64,000 bases of DNA. It comes from Lewinellaceae bacterium (lineage in GTDB: Bacteria > Bacteroidota > Bacteroidia > Chitinophagales > Saprospiraceae). The position numbers and the translations under genes are program-made. Positions 1 through 8,848 of this stretch are shown one piece after another (position 1 is the first letter of the stretch; each line of letters opens with the position of its first letter). The stretch lies in assembly GCA_020636375.1 (NCBI GenBank), contig JACJXZ010000002.1:496001-560000 (forward strand). The letters are read 5' to 3'. The notes beneath the pieces are model-generated. The model was not told the DNA's origin, ran no database searches, and worked only from the letters and a program-made list of their open reading frames with translations.

Positions 1-88
1 CATGGGCCATTTCGTGGCCCATCACGCCTACGAAGTCGTCCTTTTCGTCCAGGAATTTGATCAGGCCGGTGTTGGTTGGTATTCTATT
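1..88 (-). pseudogene. M48-family metallopeptidase fragment, 5' part missing
   Basis: Read on the minus strand, this stretch encodes about 29 residues that end in HEMAH, the HExxH zinc motif of M48 peptidases, preceded by the family-like string NTGLIKFLDEKDDFVGVMG. The gene runs off the window edge. Its frame is continuous with the sulfatase frame, but the sulfatase TAA stop (89-91) lies directly before it, and no start codon or ribosome site is visible. M48 proteins normally have 100 or more residues before HExxH, and these are absent. I infer that the 5' part was lost when the sulfatase segment was joined here, or that the junction is an assembly chimera. Confidence 0.6.
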
Positions 89-1372
89 TTAATCCCTGAT
101 ATTTAACAGCTCTGCCTCTAATTCTGCTTTGGCATTTTCCTCTTCGTCCGTCAGGGGTGCAGCCAGGAGGTCATTGTTTTCATAAGGGTCATTCACCAGA
201 TCATACATCTCTTCATTCCCGTTTGCATTGACAATCAGCTTGTATTCCCCATTACTAATAGCCCATGCGTCGTTTGTTCCGTCGTCCATTTCTGAATACT
301 GAAATGCTCTGTGTGAGGATCCACTGCTTAAAAGCGCCTTAAAACTTTTACTGTCGTGGATTTCAGAAATGCCGGCTCCTGCCAGTTCAGCTATCGTGCA
401 AAACAGGTCTGTACCACAGATTAAACTGTTCTCTTCGCCTGTCCTGCTCACGCCTTTCCCTGAAATGAACATAGGCACATTTATCCCCCCCTGATACAGG
501 GTGCCCTTAACCGTATTGCGTGAATATGGAGATTGAGCCACTTGATTAGGCGTTCCGTTGTCTCCCAAAAATATTATGACCGTATTAATCAATTCCTCTT
601 CGGGTATTCCTGCCAAGAGCCGCCCTATCTGGAAATCCATGGCTTCTATTGCTGCCATATAATAAGGAGTAGGGTCTGCCGCATCCGTATAGCCCGGCAA
701 GCTTCCTTGCGAATGCATTTCATTTGGCGGGACATGAAATGGAGTATGGGGAGCATTGTATGCTAACCAGAGAAACCAGGGTTTGGACTGGCTGTTAACC
801 CAATCAATGGACAAATCTGTAAATACTTTTGAGATATATTCCGTTTGAAGGCTACCCGCACCATCTTCTGTCAGCTGCCACTGATAATAATCCTGAACAC
901 CGCCTCGAATCAAGCCGGCATAATAATCCAATCCGAAAGATTCCGGATTGATGGTTGTGCTTTCGCCCGATAAATGCCATTTGCCAATGATTGCGGTGGC
1001 GTAGGCATTATTTGTCTCTTCGTTAATGTATTTCTGTAAAATCCTTTCCGATTGACCCAATTCATCATTTGCCCACTTTACTCCGGTTCTGTATCCGTAT
1101 TTGCCTGTAATTATTGATGCTCTTGTCGGGGAACAGGTCGGACTAACCCAAAGGTTGTTGAAGGTTAATCCTTGATTTTTTATGTTGTCCAGATTTGGTG
1201 TGCTGGGTTTGACGCTACCCTCAGAAAACCCCGGAGTTGCATCCTTGCCCATGTCGTCAGCGATTATTAAGAGAATATTCGGAGTGTCCGGCGTATCGAT
1301 ATCGATTGGTTCGTCTTCAGTATTGCAACGACAAAAAAGTACTATGAATAAGAGTGGTAACAGATACTTCAT
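89..1372 (-). CDS. Lipoprotein sulfatase (arylsulfatase family, FGly type)
   Basis: A 427-residue hydrolase predicted to remove sulfate esters, probably from algal polysaccharides or glycosaminoglycans, in the periplasm or at the cell surface. The start at 1372 gives a signal peptide with Cys at about 14 and 16 (IVLFCRC), typical of a lipoprotein. The longer reading frame begins inside the upstream gene. Asp39-Asp40 (IADDMG) are metal ligands, and Cys80 in CSPTR is the residue matured to formylglycine by the anaerobic or FGE route. GDNGT further on is another metal-binding motif. Codon use is clearly more AT-rich than in the genes on either side, and the gene ends directly against a truncated M48 gene, which suggests insertion. 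The exact substrate cannot be told. No SusC/SusD genes are adjacent. Confidence 0.9.
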   Translation of the reverse strand: MKYLLPLLFIVLFCRCNTEDEPIDIDTPDTPNILLIIADDMGKDATPGFSEGSVKPSTPNLDNIKNQGLTFNNLWVSPTCSPTRASIITGKYGYRTGVKWANDELGQSERILQKYINEETNNAYATAIIGKWHLSGESTTINPESFGLDYYAGLIRGGVQDYYQWQLTEDGAGSLQTEYISKVFTDLSIDWVNSQSKPWFLWLAYNAPHTPFHVPPNEMHSQGSLPGYTDAADPTPYYMAAIEAMDFQIGRLLAGIPEEELINTVIIFLGDNGTPNQVAQSPYSRNTVKGTLYQGGINVPMFISGKGVSRTGEENSLICGTDLFCTIAELAGAGISEIHDSKSFKALLSSGSSHRAFQYSEMDDGTNDAWAISNGEYKLIVNANGNEEMYDLVNDPYENNDLLAAPLTDEEENAKAELEAELLNIRD

Positions 1373-1400
1373 ATACTGTTTGGTTTTGATAACTCCTGCT

Positions 1401-1949
1401 CTACCGCCGGTACCGCCGGGAAAACTTCCCCCTGCCACAACACATCCGGAACGGCCGCCCGCTGCCGCACGGGCACTCGCCGGCGATGTCGCCCTGCCTG
1501 GACAGCTCCGGCGACAACTTCATCCCGATCTTGTATTTGAACTGGGCGTACTGGCGCTGAAGGCGCTGGGAATACTCGTCATCCAGGACAGTCCGGATAA
1601 ACGATTCCAGCAACGGCTCGGCATACTCCGACTGCCTGTTGAACTGCGCCAACACCGGCCCTTTCATGGCCTTCACTTCTTCATCCGTCAGCGCGTTGGA
1701 CCATTTGCGATAAAAACTTAACGTCTCCCAGCCATAAGAAATGGTCGCTCCGTGAAATGGCCCGTATTCGGGAGTCACCTGGAGAACGGTGATCAACGCC
1801 CGCCGGCAGTCGCACTTTTTGTCGTTGCAAAACATCGGCAAAAAGGCATAATCCCCATTAGGGATGTCCGGGTCTTTAAAAATGGAAAGCGACCGGGTCT
1901 CTTTCCTGGCAATCTTTTCCAGCTCTTCGTGGAACGCTTTAAAATACAT
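1401..1949 (-). CDS. SEC-C motif protein of unknown function
   Basis: A 182-residue protein ending in a SEC-C zinc motif (CPCGSGRPFRMCC), the metal-binding tail known from SecA and many small proteins. An inner Cys cluster (CNDKKCDC) lies at about residue 40. The middle region is helical and charged. The ATG at 1949 is preferred, and a GTG at 1985 would add 12 residues. The gene ends 28 bases before the sulfatase start, so the two could be cotranscribed, but their base composition differs sharply. Proteins of this type are common in Bacteroidota and have no established role. Confidence 0.75.
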   Translation of the reverse strand: MYFKAFHEELEKIARKETRSLSIFKDPDIPNGDYAFLPMFCNDKKCDCRRALITVLQVTPEYGPFHGATISYGWETLSFYRKWSNALTDEEVKAMKGPVLAQFNRQSEYAEPLLESFIRTVLDDEYSQRLQRQYAQFKYKIGMKLSPELSRQGDIAGECPCGSGRPFRMCCGRGKFSRRYRR

Positions 1950-2145
1950 ACTCGTTTTTTTATGATCCACTGCAATCCTGTTCACCCTGTGAAATAATCA
2001 AGGGTAAATCCCTGCCGGCCAGGCTGTTCAAAACAACGGTTTTTTAGAAAAAACTTCTCCACGTTTTTGAATGCCTTGCCTTACATCTCTTTTAAAGTTC
2101 ACGAGCCAAGTTCAAGTTCAATGCCGGCGCCGCCCTGCTTTTGGC

Positions 2146-2183
2146 CTTGATACTTGCGCTTGAACTTGATACTTGCGCTTGAA
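2146..2183. repeat. Two tandem copies of a 19-bp unit
   Basis: The unit CTTGATACTTGCGCTTGAA occurs twice head to tail and is followed by two shorter CTTGAA units. It lies in the gap between the cyclase stop (2203) and the SEC-C gene, in sequence rich in CTTGAACTTG. No hairpin or promoter is evident. Confidence 0.85.
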
Positions 2184-2202
2184 CTTGAACTTGAACTCCT
2201 GC

Positions 2203-4257
2203 CTACGGAAACCCCATCCTCCCCACCAGCTTCTCAAACCGCTCCTCCCCCCGCATCTCTTCCCAGAGCGGGTCCATGCGCAGCGAGATCATCCAGTTGG
2301 CATGCCACTCGTAGGAGCGCTCCAGCCAGTCGAGGGCGGCCTGCTTGCGGCCGAGGTTCCAGTAGACGGGCGCCATCTCCACATGGGCGCCTTCCTTCAC
2401 CTGGGGGGAAGCCTCCAGCCTGGCCAGCAGCTGCTCCGCTTCCTGCCGCTGGCCGGCCTTTGCCAGCGCCATGGCCAGGTGCATTTCCGACCAGGCTTCT
2501 TCATCGGACAGGCGGACGGCCTCGCGGAAACGGGCAACCGCCTGGGCATAATTTTTCTGGGTATAATCGATCAGGCCCAGCAACCAAAACGATTCGCTGT
2601 TGTCGGGATACAACTCCTGCATGGCCTGCCCGATCCCGCGCGCGCGGCCGTTGTCGCCGGCCATGCGGTGGATGTCCGCCAGGTCGATGTTGTATTCCAG
2701 GCTGAGCGGGTCGATAGCGACCGCCTTCTCCATGTTGGCTATAGCCTGGTCGAACCGGCCGGCCACGGCATAGTACCATCCCAGGTCCAGGTAAGCGCCC
2801 GCCTCGGAGGGGTTGAGGGAAATGGCCCGCTCGAGGGCGGCATAGGCCTCCTCCCACTGCCAGTCGTACCACAGGTGTACCGAGCCGAGGATGGCATGAG
2901 CGTAGGCCAGGGTGTTGTCGCGCTGCAGGGCCTGTTCGGCAAAGCGCCGCGCCTGCGGGAAGGCCTCGCGGGAAGGCAGGTTGTTGCTCCACCCCAGCCA
3001 GAGATAGGCGTTGCCCAATCCGGCGTAGGCGGCAGCAAAGCTGGTGTCGAGGCTGATGGCGCGCCGGAAGAACTCCACGGCCTGCTCCGAACCTTCGGAG
3101 CGCTGGCTCAGCATGTGGCGGCCGCGCAGGTACCATTCGTAGGCCTCGGGGTTGCCGGTCAGGGGCCGGACGCCGCCGTTGAGCAGGATGACCCGCAGGT
3201 TGTCGGCCACGGCGCGGGCGATCTCGTCCTGAATAGCGAAGATGTCGTCGATGTCGCGGTCGTAACGCTGCGACCAGAGCTGGTAGCCGTCGGTGGTGCT
3301 GACCAGCTGGGCTGTCACCCGCACCCGCCCGTCCACCTTGCGGACGCTGCCCTCCAGTACTGCACCCACGCCCAGCTTTTTGCCGATGTCCTGCATGCTG
3401 GATTCCGTGCCGCGGAAAGAAAAGGAGGAGGTGCGGCCGGCCACTTTGAGGGCCTTCACCTGGGCAAGGGCGTTGAGGATGTCTTCGGCGATGCCGTCGC
3501 CAAAGTATTGCTGGCCGCCGCCGGGGCTGAGGTCGCGAAACGGCAGCACGGCGATGGACTTCTCCGGGATATCTACCGGGCCGGCCGGCGCGCTCCCTCC
3601 CGGTTTCCACCAGAAGTAAGCGGCGGTTGCTGCCAGGAGGAGAACCAGGGCCAAAACAGCGCCCATCCACAAGACGGCCGGCCGGCGGCCGCCTCTGATT
3701 TTCTGGTAGGAAGGCCTCACTTTAGGGCGCACCGCCAGCTCTTCCTGCCGAGGCACTACGATGCCGGTATCCGCCAGGGCAAAGACCTCCATCGGGTCGG
3801 TTACGTTCTTGAATTCGAACTTGCCCAGGGAGACAGGCCGGAACTGGGGATGGTTGCGCAGGTCGTGGATAACGCGCTCGGTAATGAGGATGGATCCGGG
3901 CGTGCCCAGGGCCTCCACCCGGGAGGCCAGGTTGACGCCGTCGCCGTAAATGTCATCTCCATCAACAACAATATCACCGATATGGATGCCGATGCGCAGG
4001 GGCACTTTGGGTTCTTTCAGCAGGGAGAGCTGTATCTCCTTGGCGCTGGCCACCGCCTCCACTGCGCTGTCGAACAGCACCAGGTTGCCGTCGCCGTAGT
4101 GCTGCAGGACCTTGCCCTGGTGGTTGCCGACGCTCTCTTCAAGGATGGCGCGGAAATGGCGCAGGCGGCGCAGCCCGTCGGCTTCGTCGGCCTGCATCAT
4201 CGCCGTGTACCCGGCAATATCAGCGAACATGATGGCGGCAAGGCGACGTGTGGGCAT
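2203..4257 (-). CDS. Class III adenylate/guanylate cyclase with TolB-like and TPR regions
   Basis: A 684-residue signalling protein. Residues 1 to about 170 form a class III nucleotide cyclase domain (MFADIAGYTAMM, then HYGDGNLVLFDSA and a GDIVVDGDDIYGDGVNLA segment), with metal-binding Asp residues in place. A transmembrane helix follows at about 200-222, then a FlgO/TolB-like region (SIAVLPFRDLSPGGGQQYF) and several TPR repeats to the C-terminus. This cyclase, TM, TolB-like, TPR order is a known bacterial architecture. The cyclase would be cytoplasmic and the TPR half periplasmic. A long antisense reading frame covers the same bases and is a codon-bias shadow. The nucleotide product (cAMP or cGMP) is not predictable here. 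Confidence 0.9.
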   Translation of the reverse strand: MPTRRLAAIMFADIAGYTAMMQADEADGLRRLRHFRAILEESVGNHQGKVLQHYGDGNLVLFDSAVEAVASAKEIQLSLLKEPKVPLRIGIHIGDIVVDGDDIYGDGVNLASRVEALGTPGSILITERVIHDLRNHPQFRPVSLGKFEFKNVTDPMEVFALADTGIVVPRQEELAVRPKVRPSYQKIRGGRRPAVLWMGAVLALVLLLAATAAYFWWKPGGSAPAGPVDIPEKSIAVLPFRDLSPGGGQQYFGDGIAEDILNALAQVKALKVAGRTSSFSFRGTESSMQDIGKKLGVGAVLEGSVRKVDGRVRVTAQLVSTTDGYQLWSQRYDRDIDDIFAIQDEIARAVADNLRVILLNGGVRPLTGNPEAYEWYLRGRHMLSQRSEGSEQAVEFFRRAISLDTSFAAAYAGLGNAYLWLGWSNNLPSREAFPQARRFAEQALQRDNTLAYAHAILGSVHLWYDWQWEEAYAALERAISLNPSEAGAYLDLGWYYAVAGRFDQAIANMEKAVAIDPLSLEYNIDLADIHRMAGDNGRARGIGQAMQELYPDNSESFWLLGLIDYTQKNYAQAVARFREAVRLSDEEAWSEMHLAMALAKAGQRQEAEQLLARLEASPQVKEGAHVEMAPVYWNLGRKQAALDWLERSYEWHANWMISLRMDPLWEEMRGEERFEKLVGRMGFP

Positions 4258-4515
4258 GGCGATAAAATGGGCTGTTGTTGAATGGTTCAGTTGTTGGGTT
4301 CAGCATGGCTTGCCCTGGCTGAACGCGCAGGCAGGGGGTTCGGAATCCGATGACTACCGGTTTCGAACAGCCTTGCTCTGACGGGCCTCAAGTTACTGAA
4401 AGGAGGACAGTATTAAAAGCGTAGCCAATGATTTGCTTTTGAAATGGAAAATATACACAGTTCCATACATTTCCAGGCATTTCTCCCATCTCCCTTTTAG
4501 GCTCCGGAAACCAGC

Positions 4516-6045
4516 CTACCCTTCCTCCACTTCCCATTCCTCCACCCCCTTAAATTCTGTGCTGAAGCGGACACCTACGAGCAGTACTTCCCGCTCTTCC
4601 GCCTGGTGAGCTTTGGCGTAGCGCCGTTCGCGCACCTGCTTCAACGCTTCCTGTGGCGAATGCCCCACCTTGAATTCCATAATGTAGACATGCGTTGCTG
4701 TTTCGATCATGGCATCGGCGTAGCCCTCCCCTACCGCTGCCTCGCAGCGGATGTGGAAGCCCAGCAGGCTGAGGGCAGTGTACAGGACGGAATGGTAGGC
4801 CGCCTCTGTTTTTTCCCGGAAAATGCGCTCGGGGATGCTGGCGTAAAGGCTGTCCAGGTGTTTAAAAAAGAGCTTGAGGTCGTTCTTTTCCAGGGCTTCT
4901 TTCAGTTGCAGCACGGCCGGAGCGGCGTCGCCTTCGCTGCGGTGGGCAAAGGTTCCGACCAAATATTGGAGCAGAGAATCTTTTACCTCTTTATTGGGAT
5001 AACCCAGGGTGTAGACGTTGTAAGCCGGCTGCCCGAGGATAGTCAAATAACCAGTTTGGAACAACAACGCCCGGTAGTCCGGGTTTTCGATCTGCAGGGA
5101 ATCCAGGAGGATAGATCCGGCGTTCAGGTTTTCCAGTTGGTAATGCCAGCCGGCGCGAAGCACTTTCATCAGGAAAGTAGGCGTGCCGGTAGCAAACCAG
5201 AAATTCTGGAACTGACGGCCTTCAAACAGGTTGAGGATAGAGAAAGGATTATAGAGCCGCTCTTTTCCGGTCCAGTTGTAGCCGTTGTACCATTCGCGGA
5301 TGCGGGCCAGCAAGGCTTCCGGCGGCTCGCCGGTTTCCTGCGCCATTTCTTCCACCTGTTCCCCAAAGTACATTTCCAGCTCAGCCTGGGTATAACCTCC
5401 GATGGCATTGAACTGGCGGCTGATGGTGATATCCCGCAGGTTATTCAGGTCAGAGAATATAGAAACTTTGCTGAACTTGGATACGCCCGTAATAAACACA
5501 AAGCGCAGGTAACGGTCCGCCTCTTTTATAATAGAATAGAAATTTTTCAGGATATCCCGGTTTTCCTGCGCCTTTGGCAAATCGTCGAGGTAGTCGATAA
5601 TCGGCTTGTCATACTCATCGATCAGCAGGGCTACCTGACCTTGCTTGCTGAGTTCCTCGAGGAGGGATTGAAAAAGCTGCTTGCTGCTTCGGCCCTGTAT
5701 GTTGCACTCATAAGCATTGGCTACTTTTTGCAGGTGTTCCGAGATAACTGATTCCAGGCCCAGGTTCCGGTAATCCAGGTTGTTGAACGCGATGTGGACC
5801 ACCGGACCAGGCTGCCAGCCGTGGCGTTCTTCGATCCATAAGCCTTTGAACAAGTCTTTGTTTCCAAGAAAAATTTCTCTCAGCGTACTGACCAGCAAGG
5901 ACTTGCCAAAACGGCGGGGGCGGGAAAGGAAATAGTATTTTCCAGTGTCGATCAAACGATGTGCCAGTTCCGTCTTATCAACATAAAGATATCCTCCTTC
6001 CCGGAGTATCCGAAAATCCTGTATGCCAATGGGCAGTTTTTTCAT
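4516..6045 (-). CDS. AAA-ATPase-like protein with C-terminal PD-(D/E)XK nuclease region
   Basis: A 509-residue protein of the AAA-ATPase-like/DUF1703 family. The N-terminus carries the family opening (PIGIQDFRILREGGYLYVDK) and an atypical Walker A (SRPRRFGKS, residues 41-49). A Walker B-like LLIDEYDKP lies at about 150. The C-terminal 80 residues have the PDDEXK_9 pattern, with Asp in GYADAMIE and the EFK core (YIMEFKVG). The start at 6045 is fixed by homology to the paralogue at 25556 and by a promoter just upstream. The family is abundant in Bacteroidota and often suspected of roles in mobile elements or defence, but its function is not established. The two copies in this window are paralogues, not recent duplicates. 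Confidence 0.85.
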   Translation of the reverse strand: MKKLPIGIQDFRILREGGYLYVDKTELAHRLIDTGKYYFLSRPRRFGKSLLVSTLREIFLGNKDLFKGLWIEERHGWQPGPVVHIAFNNLDYRNLGLESVISEHLQKVANAYECNIQGRSSKQLFQSLLEELSKQGQVALLIDEYDKPIIDYLDDLPKAQENRDILKNFYSIIKEADRYLRFVFITGVSKFSKVSIFSDLNNLRDITISRQFNAIGGYTQAELEMYFGEQVEEMAQETGEPPEALLARIREWYNGYNWTGKERLYNPFSILNLFEGRQFQNFWFATGTPTFLMKVLRAGWHYQLENLNAGSILLDSLQIENPDYRALLFQTGYLTILGQPAYNVYTLGYPNKEVKDSLLQYLVGTFAHRSEGDAAPAVLQLKEALEKNDLKLFFKHLDSLYASIPERIFREKTEAAYHSVLYTALSLLGFHIRCEAAVGEGYADAMIETATHVYIMEFKVGHSPQEALKQVRERRYAKAHQAEEREVLLVGVRFSTEFKGVEEWEVEEG

Positions 6046-6049
6046 TCGG

Positions 6050-6080
6050 CAAAGATAATTGATAATGGCAACTCCTCCAA
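6050..6080 (-). promoter_or_regulatory. Bacteroidota-type promoter for the AAA/PD-(D/E)XK gene
   Basis: On the minus strand TTG (6080-6078) is followed after 20 bases by TATCTTTG (6057-6050), matching the Bacteroidota -33/-7 consensus TTG...TAnnTTTG. The start codon is only 4 bases further, so the message would have almost no leader. The paralogue at 25556 has the same -7 element in the same place. Confidence 0.65.
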
Positions 6081-6229
6081 CCTGCCGGGTTTCAGCTCGG
6101 CTCCGGGATGAATAACCCGGCAGCGTTTGTCGGAGATGAGGCGAGGATTGCGACGATGCAGGCAAAATTCGTCTTCGACAAACGCTGCCGGGTTTACATA
6201 ACGGGAACACAACTAAAACCCGGCAGGTT
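6079..6229. repeat. Nested inverted repeat (REP/MITE-like), two palindromic layers
   Basis: The outer arms are AACCTGCCGGGTTT (6079-6092) and its exact reverse complement (6216-6229). The inner arms are AACCCGGCAGCGTTTGTCG (6114-6132) and its exact reverse complement (6176-6194), with a 43-base centre. The arms share the core CCCGGCAG. The element begins 10 bases past the glnN stop and overlaps the -33 region of the next gene, so it may act as a terminator as well as being a dispersed element. Confidence 0.8.
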
Positions 6230-6238
6230 GAGCCGTTG

Positions 6239-8431
6239 TCACCGCACAAACATCAGCTCCCGGTACTTGATCATCGGCCACTCGCGGTCGTCCACCAGGT
6301 ACTCCAGGCGGTCGGCATAGGTGCGGATGTCTTCCATCAGGGGCTTGATGTCGTAGCAGTAAGCCTTGGCCTTGGCGGTGACGTCCTCCCGGGCGTTCGC
6401 CTGTTTGCGGACGTCGGTCATCTGGTTGACGGCCAGCTTGATGTTGGAGATGTTCTCGGAGATCAGCCGGACGATGTCCAGCTGGGCTTCATAGGCGTTT
6501 TCCGGCAGGCCGAGTTCCCTGAGGTGCAGGATGTTCTCCGCCAGTTGGCTCTGGTACCCGATAGCTGCCGGCAGGATGTGGTTGACCACCATCTCGCCCA
6601 GGGTGCGGCTCTCGATCTGCAGTTTGAGGATGTAGTTCTCGCACATCACGTCGTAGTGGGCGTGCATCTCCCGCTTGGTGAATACGCCGCTGGAAGTGAA
6701 CAGCTCGATAGCCTGCTTCGACAGGTAAGCGCCCAGGGCGTCCGGCGTGTTGGGCGTATTGCTCAGGCCGCGGCGGGCGGCCTCTTCTCTCCACTCCTCG
6801 CTGTAGCCGTCGCCTTCGAAGCGCACCGGCTTGGATTCGGCGATGTACCGCTTGAGGATGGCGAGGATGGCCTCGTCCCGGCCGGCGCCCGCTTTCATCA
6901 TTTCATCCAGTTCCGTTTTGAATGCCACCAGCTGGCGGCCGACGATGGTGTTCATCACGGTCATCGGGGCGGCGCAGTTCATGGAAGAGCCGACCATACG
7001 GATTTCGAACTTGTTGCCGGTGAAAGCAAAGGGTGAGGTCCGGTTGCGGTCCGTATTGTCCAGCTCCAGGTTGGGGATTTTGCTCAGCAGGTCCAGGGCT
7101 TCCTCCACGCCGGCGGCGTCGGCGTCAATGCCGGCCTCCAGCTTGTCCAGCACGTCGGTCAGCGTCTGGCCGATAAAGACGGAGATAATAGCCGGCGGGG
7201 CCTCGTTGGCGCCCAGTCGGTGGTCATTGGAAGCGGAGGCGACGCTGGCGCGCAGGACGTCGGCATATTTATGGACAGCCTGGATGGTGTTCATGAAGAA
7301 GGTCAGGAAGAGCAGGTTCTTGCCCGGCTGCTTGCCCGGAGAGAGCAGGTTGCGGCCGGTATTGGTCGACATCGACCAGTTGTTGTGCTTGCCCGAGCCG
7401 TTCACCCCGGCGAAGGGCTTTTCGTGCAGGAGCACCCGCAGCTTGTGGCGGTGCGCCACGCGGTCCATTAGGTCCATCAGCAACTGGTTGTGGTCGACGG
7501 CCAGGTTGGATTCTTCGTACATGGGCGCCAGTTCATACTGACCGGGGCCGACCTCGTTGTGGCGGGTGCGGACGGGGATGCCCAGCTTGTGGCATTCCGT
7601 TTCCAGGTCGCGCATGTAAGCGTACACCCGCTCGGGGATGGAACCGAAGTAATGGTCGTCGAGCTGCTGTCCTTTAGGCGAATGTTTGCCCAGCAGGGTG
7701 CGGCCGGTAAGCAGCAGGTCGGGCCGGGCGTTGTACAGGGCCTCGTCGACCAGGAAATACTCCTGCTCCCAGCCCAGGGTGGTGATCACTTTGGTGACCT
7801 TGTCGTCGAAGAGCCGGCAAACCGGAATGGCCGCCTGCTCGAGGTAGGCCTGCGATTTGAGCAGGGGCAGCTTGTAATCGAGAGAGTCGCCGCCGTAGGT
7901 CACGAAGATGGTCGGGATACAGAGGGTCTTGCCCTGGCTGACCTCCAGGATAAAGGCCGGGGAGGAAGGATCCCAGGCCGTGTAGCCCCGGGCTTCGAAG
8001 GTAGAGCGCAGCCCCCCGCCCGGAAAGCTGGAGCCGTCGGGCTCCTGCTGGACCAGCGTATTGCCGTCGAATTCTTCCACCACCGTGCCGTCGGGCTTCA
8101 GGGTAAAAAAGGAATCGTGCTTCTCTGCCGTGCGGCCAGTCAGGGGTTGGAACCAGTGGGTATAATGGGTTGCGCCGCGGTCCATGGCCCAGCGCTTCAT
8201 CGCGCCGGCCACCACGTCAGCGTCCTCTCTGGAAAGCTTGGCACCCGACTCGATGGCCAGCTTGACGTTGCTGAAAGCCTCTTCGGTCATGTATTCCCGC
8301 ATCGCCGCATCGTTGAAGACGTTGCATCCGAAGAAGGAAGAGATTTTGGAGTCCGGGATGTCAACGTATTCCAGTTCGAAATTGGAGCGGTTGAGGATGG
8401 TGTCTAGTGCTTGGAATCTGGATAAGCTCAT
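6239..8431 (-). CDS. glnN: Glutamine synthetase type III
   Basis: A 730-residue GSIII enzyme making glutamine from glutamate, ammonia and ATP in the cytoplasm. The length is that of the GlnN class (about 700-730, against about 470 for GSI). Recognisable blocks are SSFFGCNVFND near residue 35, the active-site region GWEQEYFLVD, the GPGQYELAP motif and NGSGKHNNWSMS. The C-terminal 150 residues are the GSIII-specific helical extension. It is the last gene of the minus-strand nitrogen block (PII, Amt, porin, GSII, GSIII). A 417-base leader region with a strong inverted repeat separates it from GSII, so it is probably transcribed separately. Confidence 0.97.
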   Translation of the reverse strand: MSLSRFQALDTILNRSNFELEYVDIPDSKISSFFGCNVFNDAAMREYMTEEAFSNVKLAIESGAKLSREDADVVAGAMKRWAMDRGATHYTHWFQPLTGRTAEKHDSFFTLKPDGTVVEEFDGNTLVQQEPDGSSFPGGGLRSTFEARGYTAWDPSSPAFILEVSQGKTLCIPTIFVTYGGDSLDYKLPLLKSQAYLEQAAIPVCRLFDDKVTKVITTLGWEQEYFLVDEALYNARPDLLLTGRTLLGKHSPKGQQLDDHYFGSIPERVYAYMRDLETECHKLGIPVRTRHNEVGPGQYELAPMYEESNLAVDHNQLLMDLMDRVAHRHKLRVLLHEKPFAGVNGSGKHNNWSMSTNTGRNLLSPGKQPGKNLLFLTFFMNTIQAVHKYADVLRASVASASNDHRLGANEAPPAIISVFIGQTLTDVLDKLEAGIDADAAGVEEALDLLSKIPNLELDNTDRNRTSPFAFTGNKFEIRMVGSSMNCAAPMTVMNTIVGRQLVAFKTELDEMMKAGAGRDEAILAILKRYIAESKPVRFEGDGYSEEWREEAARRGLSNTPNTPDALGAYLSKQAIELFTSSGVFTKREMHAHYDVMCENYILKLQIESRTLGEMVVNHILPAAIGYQSQLAENILHLRELGLPENAYEAQLDIVRLISENISNIKLAVNQMTDVRKQANAREDVTAKAKAYCYDIKPLMEDIRTYADRLEYLVDDREWPMIKYRELMFVR

Positions 8432-8451
8432 TTGGAATATGCCATTTTTTG

Positions 8452-8516
8452 TGCTCAGTAAATAAGTTCTCCTTTTTGAGCCCTTGAAATTAGCCGTCGA
8501 ACTTACTTATTGAGCA
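8452..8516 (-). promoter_or_regulatory. Inverted repeat in the glnN 5' leader
   Basis: Two 18-base arms (8452-8469, TGCTCAGTAAATAAGTTC, and 8499-8516) are reverse complements at 16 of 18 positions, around a 29-base centre, starting 21 bases before the glnN start codon. It could be an mRNA hairpin acting on translation or a dyad operator. Which of these cannot be decided from sequence. Confidence 0.5.
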
Positions 8517-8544
8517 GGTTGGTTAATTTTCCCCGAAAATACAA

Positions 8545-8580
8545 AAAAGCCGGCGTCCCTCAAGGACAACCCGGCTTTGC
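8545..8580 (-). terminator. Predicted intrinsic terminator (minus strand)
   Basis: Read on the minus strand, AAAGCCGG and its partner CCGGCTTT form a stem that runs into a six-T tract. It lies about 270 bases past the GSII stop and upstream of glnN, so it would stop read-through from GSII. Confidence 0.6.
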
Positions 8581-8769
8581 ATTAAAACATTTTAATTTCT
8601 GCGATGGATGAGGAAGAAAAGCGTATTCCAGGAGGCGGGCATTCCAGCATGCTGGCCGGCGGGCCCTGCTTTGTGCAAAGCCCGCCGTGCGTCAGCATAA
8701 TCTAAACTAAATAAAGCATCTCAGCAGCAATTCTTTCAGCCCAGTCCGCTCCCGCCGGAACGCCAAAAG

Positions 8770-8800
8770 CTGCCCTGAGCGCCGAAGCGCTCAGCGGCAG
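8770..8800 (-). terminator. Strong C(UUCG)G hairpin after the GSII gene
   Basis: On the minus strand a stem of about 13 base pairs with one bulge closes on a TTCG tetraloop (GCGC-TTCG-GCGC) and is followed by CTTTT. It lies 49 bases past the GSII stop codon. UUCG loops are unusually stable in RNA, so this is the likely 3' end of the GSII message. Confidence 0.6.
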
Positions 8801-8848
8801 GTAAAAATGGCATATTCCTATGCAGGAACTAGAGCTGATTATAACCCT

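Larger units (their letters stand above)
8432..8848. other. Intergenic region between GSIII and GSII genes
   Basis: A 417-base gap without a convincing gene. It holds the inverted repeat in the glnN leader (8452-8516) and two hairpins that could end the GSII transcript (8545-8580 and 8770-8800), all listed separately. The rest shows no clear signal, although regulation of glnN by ammonium probably maps here. Confidence 0.6.

Noticed and set aside
2173..4281. Long plus-strand open frame (702 codons) opposite the cyclase gene
   Set aside because: The minus-strand frame has clear cyclase and TPR motifs; this frame has none and results from GC-rich codon bias.
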